A stretch of 6,920 bases of DNA from Treponema sp. (GCA_031266255.1 JAISBK010000161.1:1-6920), one strand, 5' to 3'. Positions 1-5,997 are shown, counted from the stretch's first letter. Program-made: numbers and translations. The notes: generated from the sequence alone by a model not told the origin.

Positions 1-915
1 GCTTCCTGCGACAATAAGGTCTGGTCGCCGAATGTTATTAAATCGGGCAATACGCGGATAAAGCCAAGGATTACGATAAAAAGCCTCCGATATATCCCAA
101 AGGGTATCTCCCCAGCGAATCTTGTAGGAAACGCCGCTACGGGGAATGGTAGCCGGTACCTTGTAAGAGGCTACCGGGGGGGCAGGGCGGTTCCGGTTTG
201 GCGTCAGGTCTTGGGGCGGCGGCGTAACAGGGGCCTCAATGACCAGTACCGGCACCTCAGTACTTGATGCCAGAGGAACTGCCGCGGATTCTTCCTGGGG
301 AGGGATCAATGCGGGAACCACCGGTTCTGCCTCATCGCTGATATCCGCAGCACCCTGATTATATGCGGTAACCTGAGAAAAATCCCCAAAATTGAAGGAG
401 ATTTTCCCCTTAAAAAGAAAAAACCACAGGGTACCGCCCAGAAACAACAGGATCCCTACCAGCAGCAGCCAGGGAACCCGCCGCTTTTCAGATACGGTCT
501 CGTATAAGCCCGAGGGAGGTACCCCGACTGGTTCCAGATTAACCTCAGAACGCGGTTGTTCCTGGATAGACCCCGCCTCTGCGTTAAGATACACCTGTAA
601 AAACTGATGTGCATGCTTGGAAGAAGGGTCTAAGTCTACTGCATCTACGATAATTTCTCCCTTTTGATTAGAAGACACTACGAGTTTTATAGAAGGTTCT
701 CCCTTCTGAGCAGGTTTAATCGGTTCAACCACCATCCTGCCAAGAGGAAAAGCATCTGCCAGGGTTTGCGTTGCACTTTTATACAGATCAATGTGGATGC
801 TTGCTTGATTATTATAGACGGTGGTTACAATAAGTCTTTTTTTTACCACCGTATTTTCCTCAAGAATAGGATAAAAATCTCCGTTGGCGATTTTGATACC
901 TATAGTTGACCCCAT
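1..915 (-). CDS. Membrane protein with Hsp70 substrate-binding-like domain, TM segment and LysM domain (3' end missing)
   Basis: The left edge cuts this gene; 305 residues are visible. Residues about 3-100 read like the beta-sandwich substrate-binding domain of DnaK/Hsp70: an IGIKIANGDFYPILEENT opening (DnaK has LGIE..GG...LI.RNT), then YNNQASIHIDLYKS (DnaK DNQ..V.I.V.QGE), then PLGRMVVEPIKPAQKGEP and GEIIVDAVD (DnaK LG.F.L.GIPPAP.G.P and G.L.VSA.D). No ATPase domain precedes it. Residues about 148-168 form one hydrophobic segment preceded by KRR, so the N-terminus is probably cytoplasmic. A Pro-rich linker (about 195-255) leads to a LysM motif from about 263 (YKIRWGDTLWDISEAFYRNP), which should bind peptidoglycan in the periplasm. 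The start is set by GAGGAG at 924-929, 8 nt before ATG. Domain calls are by eye; the biological role is unknown. Confidence 0.8.
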   Translation of the reverse strand, partial: MGSTIGIKIANGDFYPILEENTVVKKRLIVTTVYNNQASIHIDLYKSATQTLADAFPLGRMVVEPIKPAQKGEPSIKLVVSSNQKGEIIVDAVDLDPSSKHAHQFLQVYLNAEAGSIQEQPRSEVNLEPVGVPPSGLYETVSEKRRVPWLLLVGILLFLGGTLWFFLFKGKISFNFGDFSQVTAYNQGAADISDEAEPVVPALIPPQEESAAVPLASSTEVPVLVIEAPVTPPPQDLTPNRNRPAPPVASYKVPATIPRSGVSYKIRWGDTLWDISEAFYRNPWLYPRIARFNNIRRPDLIVAGS

Positions 916-981
916 TGGCCTAACTCCTCTTCAATAGCTACCCTGGTATACCAGAAAATAACGTGAAAACCTTGTCTTAAC

Positions 982-1009
982 CTTAAACAAGGGAATACTC
1001 CCTTGTCAA
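982..1009 (-). promoter_or_regulatory. Candidate sigma-70 promoter for the LysM-domain gene
   Basis: Read on the minus strand, a perfect TTGACA (1004-1009) is followed 16 nt later by TTTAAG (982-987), which matches four of six -10 positions. Transcription would start near 975 and give a leader of about 60 nt before the GAGGAG Shine-Dalgarno and the ATG at 915. The -35 is strong and the -10 is weak, and a perfect dyad fills the spacer, so this promoter may be regulated. Confidence 0.45.
987..1006. repeat. 20-bp inverted repeat, operator-like
   Basis: ACAAGGGA (987-994) and TCCCTTGT (999-1006) are perfect inverted 8-mers around a 4-nt centre (ATAC). The dyad spans the end of the candidate -35 through the start of the candidate -10 of the leftward promoter, a typical place for a repressor or MerR-like activator site. 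A second ACAAG/CTTGT pairing (971-975 with 987-991) overlaps it. It could alternatively be an RNA hairpin if transcription starts further upstream. Confidence 0.55.
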
Positions 1010-1182
1010 CGGCAATTTTTATACCGAAACATCCCTGTTGCGCGGCGGCTTTGTTTATGTATACCTGTACTTCCCGTCTCTTTTGCACTATCCTTACTTC
1101 TAGGCATAACAATCCCTGTTCAACCGGTTTTTTATAGATAAAAGTCTATAGGATTGGGTGATTTTTGAGAATAGGGGAGACC
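1007..1182. other. Divergent intergenic control region
   Basis: This stretch lies between the LysM-domain gene (leftward) and the Ppx/GppA gene (rightward). Apart from the leftward -35 at its edge, it holds a 6-bp inverted repeat, TATAGA (1133-1138) and TCTATA (1145-1150), around a 6-nt spacer. Either arm could be part of a -10 element. I found no convincing -35/-10 pair for the rightward operon. A leftward reading frame of 70 codons (900-1112) with a TTG start is open here but is not supported as a gene. Confidence 0.4.
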
Positions 1183-1206
1183 ATGCTTTCATGGATATAC
1201 CCATAG
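1183..1206 (+). CDS. Possible 7-residue upstream reading frame before the Ppx/GppA gene
   Basis: GGGGAG at 1174-1179 sits 3 nt before an ATG that encodes MLSWIYP followed by TAG (1204-1206). The stop lies 8 nt before the ATG of the Ppx/GppA gene, which has no recognisable Shine-Dalgarno of its own. The arrangement would allow ribosomes to terminate and restart on the phosphatase gene. It is too short for any family evidence, so this is inference from position only. Confidence 0.3.
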   Translation: MLSWIYP

Positions 1207-1214
1207 CATAGAGT

Positions 1215-2750
1215 ATGGAAACAAAAAACCGCTTGGTGGCAGTTCTGGCGATTGGCTCTACCAGCATCAGACTGATAGTCGCCCAGATCGCCCAAAAGGG
1301 ACAGTGGCAGGTATTAGACAAGGCCGGAAAACCCGTAACCCTCGGACGAGATGTGTTTACCTCTGGGCACGTATCCCGGGAATCCCTGTTAGAATGTCTT
1401 TTGGTATTACAGTATTTCAAGGAGTTACTCGCAGGCTGGGGAATACGGGATACCGATGTGTATGTGCTTGCCACCAGTGCGCTCAGAGCTGCCCGGAACC
1501 GGGATGTGTTTGTCGATAGGGTGCGCTTGGCCACGGGATTCAGGATATCCATAGTCGAGGGGATAGAGGAAAACCGGCTCATCTATCTGGCGGTACGCTT
1601 TGCACTGAAACAGGACCTACCCCAGTTTTGGCAAGATAATACTATGATTATTGATATAGGCGGAGGAGCCACGGAGATTATGCTGCTGGAGCGGGGTAAG
1701 ATGGCTGCAGCCCATAGTCTCCACCTGGGAACGCTCCTCATGGAACAACAATCCCGGCTTGCCGCGGGTCCTACCTGGGCCCAGCGTTACCTGCGGGAAA
1801 GTATCCGGCATACCGCTGAATTTTTAAGCGCTGAAATGAACCTTGCCCATATCCAGAGTTTTGTGGGGGTTGGTTCCGATACCCGAATCGCCGCAACCCT
1901 CATCGGAACCGAACTCAATGAACATTGCCGAATCATCCCCCGGGAAGCGTTTATCGCCTTTGTACAGCAAGTACAGCAGTACACTATCGAAACATGCGTC
2001 CAAAAGCTGCATATTCCCTACACCGAAGCCGAAGGGTTTGTTCCTGGACTGATGGCGTATAAGCAATTTTTAGAGCAGACCTTAGCCTCCAAGGTGGTGG
2101 TGCCTGATGTCTCCATCCGGGAAGGTCTGCTTGTAGACCTTTCCTTGGGGGTTGAGCCGGAATTGCAGGAGGAGTTCTTCTCCCAGATCATCGCTTCTGC
2201 GGCAAATCTGGGACGAAAGTACCATTATGACCAAGCCCATAACCGGCATGTGGCCAATCTTTGTCTCTTCCTCTTTGATGCTTTGAGCCATGAACACGGT
2301 ATGAACCGGCGGGAACAGATGATGCTGGAAGTGGCAGCCCTGCTCCATGATATTGGGATGTTTATCCGGGGGGAAAATCATCATAAACACGGTCAGTACA
2401 TCGTGGTCAATTCCGAAATTTTTGGACTCCGCCGGGATGAATTGGAGATCATCGCCAATGTGATCCGGTATCACCGCGGCGACCCGCCTTCCCAGGAGGA
2501 TATCGACTATATCGCCCTGCAACGGGAAGACCGAAACTTAGTGCTTAAAATGGCATCTATTCTCCGGGTAGCGGACGCCCTGGATCGGGGCCATACCCAG
2601 CAGATAAGTCTCCTACTGGTGGAACGAAAAAGCGAAACCCTGGTCCTCCATACCGGCGGGCATCGCGATCTCAGCCTTGAACTCATAGGACTAGAAGAAA
2701 AAGCAGATTTGTTTCAAGATGTATTTGGGTATAAAGTACTTTTATTATAA
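1215..2750 (+). CDS. Ppx/GppA-family phosphatase with C-terminal HD domain
   Basis: The protein has 511 residues, the usual size of two-domain exopolyphosphatase / pppGpp 5'-phosphohydrolase proteins (E. coli Ppx and GppA are about 500). Residues about 6-310 are the ASKHA-fold Ppx/GppA domain: phosphate motif 1 at 12-20 (AIGSTSIRL), the EEN of the catalytic-Glu motif at 118-120 and phosphate motif 2 at 147-154 (DIGGGATE). Residues about 335-511 form an HD-type helical domain with H345, H378-D379 (LLHDIG), H392, H420 and D454 (RVADALD). Family role: removing terminal phosphate from polyphosphate or converting pppGpp to ppGpp in the cytoplasm; the two activities cannot be told apart by sequence. 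Oddity: the Asp normally in motif 1 is Ala12. The start is the first ATG in frame after a stop at 1209. The stop overlaps an ATG (TAATG), and the next gene follows in the same operon. Confidence 0.9.
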   Translation: METKNRLVAVLAIGSTSIRLIVAQIAQKGQWQVLDKAGKPVTLGRDVFTSGHVSRESLLECLLVLQYFKELLAGWGIRDTDVYVLATSALRAARNRDVFVDRVRLATGFRISIVEGIEENRLIYLAVRFALKQDLPQFWQDNTMIIDIGGGATEIMLLERGKMAAAHSLHLGTLLMEQQSRLAAGPTWAQRYLRESIRHTAEFLSAEMNLAHIQSFVGVGSDTRIAATLIGTELNEHCRIIPREAFIAFVQQVQQYTIETCVQKLHIPYTEAEGFVPGLMAYKQFLEQTLASKVVVPDVSIREGLLVDLSLGVEPELQEEFFSQIIASAANLGRKYHYDQAHNRHVANLCLFLFDALSHEHGMNRREQMMLEVAALLHDIGMFIRGENHHKHGQYIVVNSEIFGLRRDELEIIANVIRYHRGDPPSQEDIDYIALQREDRNLVLKMASILRVADALDRGHTQQISLLLVERKSETLVLHTGGHRDLSLELIGLEEKADLFQDVFGYKVLLL

Positions 2751-2781
2751 TGATAGATGTTGATTCAACCCCCATACTTTT

Positions 2782-2789
2782 GAGGAAGG
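2782..2789 (+). promoter_or_regulatory. Ribosome binding site that fixes the start of the beta-barrel gene
   Basis: GAGGAAGG lies 5 nt before the ATG at 2795. The frame is open back to an ATG at 2750 that overlaps the previous stop, but only the 2795 start has a strong Shine-Dalgarno and places a signal peptide at the extreme N-terminus. Confidence 0.8.
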
Positions 2790-2794
2790 TATAT

Positions 2795-3781
2795 ATGAGA
2801 ACGTATAGCAAACTATGCGGTATAACGGCGGCACTGGTCTTAGGGGCTGCGGTTTCTGGGTTTTCTCTTGAGAGTCCGATAAGCGAATTGCAGGATCAGG
2901 TCAATGGATTTTCAAAAAACCTGGCACGATCCCTGCCCTTTAACGCAAGCCTGGGCCTTAATTGGTCTGACGCCTTTATTGGTCAGCTTATCGACGTGCC
3001 GCCCCATTTCGGGGTCGGCCTATCCGGCGGGCTTACCACCATGGATATCGGTGCTTTTGAGGACATGGCAGGTCTTTTCGGCCTATCCATACCAGTATCC
3101 GTAAACCTGATGCCTATGCCTGGGTACACAGTAGAGGGCCGGATCGGCGGATTTATCCTCCCGTTTGATGTGGGCCTCAAATGCGGTATCCTGCCGCCAG
3201 TTGACTTCAGCCGGGACTTCCAGTTCGACTATACCCTGGTAGGTGGGGATATCCGGTATGCATTGCTTAAAGGGCCGATCCTTCCCCATGTCTCTGTTGG
3301 GGTAGGGCTTAATTACCTCAAGGGAGACTTGAGTACGGCCATACGGGGAGCGGGAACGAGTTTTACGTTCGGAGGGCATAACTTGGCGCTGTCTGATCCG
3401 GAAATCGGTTTCTCCTGGGAGACTACCAGCCTGGATATTAAGGCTCAGATCTCCAAGTCCCTGTTTATCATTACCCCCTATCTCGGTCTTGGGGTAAGTC
3501 ACGGCTGGTCCAAGGCAGGGTATACCGTAGAATCGGATTTACTGTACGACGGCGGCTCGGTGAATGGAACCAATCTCAAGGAGATTCAAGATGCCATCGG
3601 TGATGACATAGACCTTACCGAGCAGGGGTTTTCCTCAATTATCAAAAATAACGGCTGGGGTTTCCGGGTCTTTGGAGGACTTTCCTTTAATCTCCTGGTG
3701 ATACGCCTTGACTTCACAGGGATGTATAATTTCTTGGACAGTAACTTCGGCGGCAGTTTCGGGATTCGCTTCCAGTTATAG
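2795..3781 (+). CDS. Exported protein, probable outer-membrane beta-barrel of unknown function
   Basis: The protein has 328 residues. A signal peptide is clear: MRTYSK, a hydrophobic stretch (about 7-21) and a small-residue region ending near AVSGFS, with cleavage probably around 20-24. No lipobox Cys is present. The mature part is rich in Gly and alternating hydrophobic stretches (for example HFGVGLSGGL, VSVGVGLNYL, ITPYLGLGVSHGW, FRVFGGLSFNL) and ends in GSFGIRFQL, which looks like a final beta strand of an outer-membrane barrel. A polar insertion at about 240-275 may be a surface or periplasmic loop. I cannot name the family or its cargo. It lies 44 nt after the Ppx/GppA stop and just before a strong terminator, so the two genes are probably co-transcribed. 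Confidence 0.75.
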   Translation: MRTYSKLCGITAALVLGAAVSGFSLESPISELQDQVNGFSKNLARSLPFNASLGLNWSDAFIGQLIDVPPHFGVGLSGGLTTMDIGAFEDMAGLFGLSIPVSVNLMPMPGYTVEGRIGGFILPFDVGLKCGILPPVDFSRDFQFDYTLVGGDIRYALLKGPILPHVSVGVGLNYLKGDLSTAIRGAGTSFTFGGHNLALSDPEIGFSWETTSLDIKAQISKSLFIITPYLGLGVSHGWSKAGYTVESDLLYDGGSVNGTNLKEIQDAIGDDIDLTEQGFSSIIKNNGWGFRVFGGLSFNLLVIRLDFTGMYNFLDSNFGGSFGIRFQL

Positions 3782-3803
3782 ACCTAAGGATAGGGTTTAG
3801 CAG

Positions 3804-3833
3804 GCTCGCTCCACCTGGAGCGAGCTTTTTTTT
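3804..3833 (+). terminator. Rho-independent terminator of the ppx/gppA - barrel operon
   Basis: GCTCGCTCCA (3804-3813) pairs perfectly with TGGAGCGAGC (3816-3825) and is followed by eight T residues. It starts 22 nt after the barrel stop codon. There is no A-run on the other side, so it acts rightward only and is not a terminator for the converging tyrA transcript. Confidence 0.92.
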
Positions 3834-3845
3834 CTGTTTTAGGGT

Positions 3846-4709
3846 CTAGGTCATAGCTGCCCGCCGTTCCCGTACCGCGTGTAAGCGGGTTTCCAGCTCC
3901 GCTCTGGCTCCAGAGGCGATAAGGGTTTTCAGCGTATCCAGGCTTCCCTCGAACTGCTCGATCCGCCGCAGCAATTCTGCCCGGTTTTCAATAAAAAGTT
4001 CGGTCCACATCGGGGCATTGAGCAGGGCAATCCGCGTCAGATCCTCGAAACTCCCCCCTCCAAAGCGGGTGATCTCTGCATCGGCTTCACCATCAATGAG
4101 GGCTGCGGCAATGACATGGCAGAGCTGGGAGGTAAAGGCGATCTTCCGGTCGTGATCCTGGGCGGTGGTCTCGGTAATCCGCGCAAACCCCATGCGATAG
4201 ATCAGGGTTTTAAGGAAGGCCAGGTTTTCCGGTTTATTCCGGGTAAGGGGGGTGAGGATATAGTTCTTCCCGTGAAACGTACAGCTTTTTGCGTGTACCA
4301 AGCCTCCCAGCTCACTCCCTGCCATAGGGTGCCCCGGTATGAAGTCCAAATCCTCCCGCAAGGTGCGTTCCATAGCGGCAACAATGGGTCCCTTGATTCC
4401 CGCTATATCGGTGATCAGGGTACCAGGTTGAAAAGCCGGCATCTGGCTTTCCATAAAACCCAGCAACGCCCGTGGGGTGAGACACAGGAATACCAGGTCG
4501 CAGCAGCCAAGCATGGACTCAGGGACGCTCATCCCCTCGTCGATGATACCCTGAGCTTGGGCTGATACAAGGGTATCGCCGTTGCGGTCATACCCGAGGA
4601 TACGCCCCGATGCACCGATGATCCCTTCTCCCCGTAAGGCCAGGGCAATGGCTCCACCCATAAGCCCCAGTCCCACAATGCCTACGGTACTGGTTTCAAG
4701 GGGTTTCAT
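3846..4709 (-). CDS. tyrA: Prephenate dehydrogenase
   Basis: The product oxidatively decarboxylates prephenate to 4-hydroxyphenylpyruvate with NAD+, the branch step to tyrosine. It has 287 residues, the usual size of monofunctional TyrA. The N-terminal Rossmann fold shows GLGLMGG at 13-19 and GYDR at 39-42, whose acidic D41 favours NAD+ over NADP+. Prephenate-site motifs follow: GHPMAGSE at 126-133, a DHD at 185-187, SQLCH at 194-198 and GGGSFEDLTRIA at 217-228. There is no chorismate mutase domain and no ACT domain, so feedback at this enzyme is not evident. The chosen ATG has GAGGA at 4715-4719, 5 nt upstream; an in-frame ATG at 4730 and a longer frame to 4817 lie inside aroF. The start overlaps the end of aroF by 14 nt, indicating translational coupling. 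Confidence 0.93.
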   Translation of the reverse strand: MKPLETSTVGIVGLGLMGGAIALALRGEGIIGASGRILGYDRNGDTLVSAQAQGIIDEGMSVPESMLGCCDLVFLCLTPRALLGFMESQMPAFQPGTLITDIAGIKGPIVAAMERTLREDLDFIPGHPMAGSELGGLVHAKSCTFHGKNYILTPLTRNKPENLAFLKTLIYRMGFARITETTAQDHDRKIAFTSQLCHVIAAALIDGEADAEITRFGGGSFEDLTRIALLNAPMWTELFIENRAELLRRIEQFEGSLDTLKTLIASGARAELETRLHAVRERRAAMT

Positions 4710-5754
4710 GGTTTTCCTCAGCTTCCTCATCCCATATCCGGCCTTCGATTTCAGCATAACGGCGTAACCGCTGCATAAGTTCCACAAACCTAGCCGGGGT
4801 GATGGATTGTTCACCATCGCAGAGGGCTTCCTCGGGGTTCGGGTGCACTTCCAAAAGGAGGCCGTCTGCTCCGGCTGCTATGGCGGCCTTAGCCATTGCA
4901 GGAACCATCCAGCTAAGCCCGGTGGCGTGGCTTGGGTCTACGATCACCGGGAGATGGCTCTGCTTTTTGAGGATCGGGATCGCCGAAAGATCCAGGGTAT
5001 TACGGGTAGTGGACTCAAAGGTTCGGATTCCCCGCTCGCACAGAATGATCCGGTCGTTGCCCCCGGCCATAATGTATTCTGCAGCCATAAGCAGTTCGGT
5101 TATGGTTGCCGCATACCCCCGTTTAAGGAGTATCGGTTTACGGCAGCCTCCCAGTTCTTTGAGGAGGGTGAAATTCTGCATGTTTCGTGCACCCACCTGG
5201 ATGATATCCACGGTATCAAAAATCTCAAGCTGATGAATGGCCATAAGTTCGGTTACAATCGGAAGGCCGGTGGCGTTTTTGGCCTCAATGAGGAGTTCAA
5301 GCCCTTCACAGCCGAGTCCTTGAAAACTATAGGGACTTGTCCGGGGTTTGAAAACGCCTCCCCGGAGAAAACCCGCTCCTGCCTGTTTCACCGATTGAGC
5401 CACCGCGATGATCTGCTCCCTGGTCTCTACCGAGCAAGGGCCGGCAATGATCCCCATATACCCTGCCCCGATATGCCGGGTCTTCCCATCAAGACCATCT
5501 ATAGCAATCCGGGTATCATCAGGGTGAAAAAGCCGGTTTACCCTTTTATAGGGTTCCTGTACCCGGATGACCTTCTCCACCAGATGATGGGCCAACAGGC
5601 TTTTCTCCTGGATCCTCGTGGTATCCCCCACAAGACCAAGCACCACTTGGGATGCACCCTCAGAAAGGTGGACTTTCACCCCTTGTTTCTCAAGCAACGC
5701 GGTGAAGCCCTGTACTGCCCCCCTGCTTGCATCTGGTTTTATAACGATAATCAT
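4696..5754 (-). CDS. aroF: 3-deoxy-7-phosphoheptulonate (DAHP) synthase, type I-beta with N-terminal regulatory domain
   Basis: The product condenses phosphoenolpyruvate and erythrose 4-phosphate into DAHP, the first step of aromatic synthesis. It has 352 residues. Residues 1-65 (MIIVIKPDAS start) are the ferredoxin-like domain of the Thermotoga-type enzyme, where it mediates tyrosine/phenylalanine feedback. The barrel has GPCSVE at 105-110, KPRTSPYSFQG at 136-146, KRGYAATITE at 221-230 and DPSHATG at 273-279. The four expected metal ligands are present: C107, H276, E302 and D313. GAGGAGA (5761-5767) stands 6 nt before the ATG at 5754. Upstream lies a tyrosine-rich leader peptide and attenuator, and tyrA follows with overlap, so the pair forms a tyrosine-directed operon. 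The symbol is by analogy; aroG or aroA are also used for this family. Confidence 0.95.
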   Translation of the reverse strand: MIIVIKPDASRGAVQGFTALLEKQGVKVHLSEGASQVVLGLVGDTTRIQEKSLLAHHLVEKVIRVQEPYKRVNRLFHPDDTRIAIDGLDGKTRHIGAGYMGIIAGPCSVETREQIIAVAQSVKQAGAGFLRGGVFKPRTSPYSFQGLGCEGLELLIEAKNATGLPIVTELMAIHQLEIFDTVDIIQVGARNMQNFTLLKELGGCRKPILLKRGYAATITELLMAAEYIMAGGNDRIILCERGIRTFESTTRNTLDLSAIPILKKQSHLPVIVDPSHATGLSWMVPAMAKAAIAAGADGLLLEVHPNPEEALCDGEQSITPARFVELMQRLRRYAEIEGRIWDEEAEENHETP

Positions 5755-5791
5755 ACTCGTTCTCCTCATAAAGATTGCGGTTTCAAACAAT

Positions 5792-5823
5792 AAAAAAAGG
5801 GAGGCCCCTTGCGGAACCTCCCT
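5792..5823 (-). terminator. Intrinsic terminator of the aroF attenuator
   Basis: On the minus strand GGGAGGUUCC (5822-5813) pairs with GGGGCCUCCC (5808-5799), ten pairs including two G-U, closed by a GCAA tetraloop of GNRA type; A5823 can add a pair with the first U. Seven U residues (5798-5792) follow. It lies downstream of the leader promoter and 37 nt before the aroF start, so it must be bypassed for aroF-tyrA to be expressed. Confidence 0.9.
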
Positions 5824-5878
5824 GATTAACCAGGTATTGCCTATCTTTTAGCCCTTCATGCTGATAGGCGGCAGTTCC
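5813..5878 (-). promoter_or_regulatory. Antiterminator fold competing with the aroF terminator
   Basis: GGAACUGCC (5878-5870) is complementary to the 5' arm of the terminator (5821-5813): G-C, G-C, A-U, A-U, C-G, U-G, a G-A mismatch, C-G, C-G. The next bases form a perfect 7-bp hairpin, GCCUAUC (5869-5863) with GAUAGGC (5845-5839), whose loop carries the leader stop codon and which would stack directly on the antiterminator stem. A short CCUG/CAGG pairing (5834-5831 with 5824-5821) competes weakly. Confidence 0.6.
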
Positions 5879-5964
5879 CGTGGGATGAGGAATAGATAAT
5901 AATAATAGGAATACGCTATACAAGAGACTTGAACACCGGTATGAATACCCACCGTATAATTCAT
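5848..5964 (-). CDS. Tyrosine-rich leader peptide of the aroF-tyrA operon
   Basis: This is a 38-codon frame with a strong Shine-Dalgarno, GGAGG at 5970-5974, 5 nt before the ATG. The peptide starts MNYTVGIH, has YSYYYYLF at residues 18-25 and ends PPISMKG then TAA. Six of 38 residues are Tyr, five of them within residues 18-23, all encoded by TAT, and a Phe codon follows. It lies between a strong promoter and a terminator and has no recognisable protein function. I infer a control peptide: ribosomes short of charged tRNA-Tyr would stall on the cluster (5913-5896) and leave the antiterminator segment free, while ribosomes that reach the stop at 5850-5848 would cover or melt it. The frame is open further upstream to 6054, but that would begin before the promoter. 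Confidence 0.85.
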   Translation of the reverse strand: MNYTVGIHTGVQVSCIAYSYYYYLFLIPRELPPISMKG

Positions 5965-5997
5965 TTTTTCCTCCAAACTCCCTTTCTTGATACCAGC

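Larger units (their letters stand above)
5755..5991 (-). ncRNA. Tyrosine-responsive attenuator leader RNA of the aroF-tyrA operon
   Basis: The predicted transcript leader runs from a start near 5991 to the aroF ATG. It contains, in order, a Shine-Dalgarno and leader-peptide frame with clustered Tyr codons, a small hairpin (segments 1 and 2: UUCCU 5892-5888 with GGGAA 5879-5875), segment 2 extended to 5870, an inner hairpin (5869-5863 with 5845-5839), and a terminator (segments 3 and 4: 5822-5813 with 5808-5799). Segment 2 (5878-5870) can instead pair with segment 3 (5821-5813), eight of nine positions with one G-A mismatch, which would block the terminator. Pairings were found by hand and no energies were calculated. 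Confidence 0.75.

Noticed and set aside
900..1112. Leftward 70-codon reading frame overlapping the start of the LysM-domain gene
   Set aside because: It needs a TTG start with a poorly spaced Shine-Dalgarno, lies across the likely promoter and palindrome, and shows no family I recognise.
1111..1390. AATCCCTGTT at 1111-1120 and 1381-1390, with ATCCCTGTT also at 1031-1039
   Set aside because: Spacing is irregular and one copy is inside the phosphatase coding sequence, so it is probably chance rather than a regulator site.
1100..1582. Leftward 160-codon frame opposite the start of the phosphatase gene
   Set aside because: It is antisense to clear Ppx/GppA motifs and has no recognisable domain.
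3804..3833. Terminator between converging genes as a bidirectional terminator
   Set aside because: Only the rightward side has a T-run; the leftward tyrA transcript would not meet a U-tract there.
4807..5793. Long rightward open frame (328 codons) opposite aroF
   Set aside because: It mirrors the strongly supported DAHP synthase, is rich in Cys, His and Pro without domain motifs, and has no supporting ribosome site.
5799..5823. Resemblance of AGGGAGGUUCCGC in the terminator to the T-box motif AGGGUGGNACCGCG
   Set aside because: The leader is short, has a translated Tyr-rich frame close to the promoter and no Stem I or specifier loop could be placed. The similar bases form the terminator arm itself, so ribosome-mediated attenuation explains the region better.
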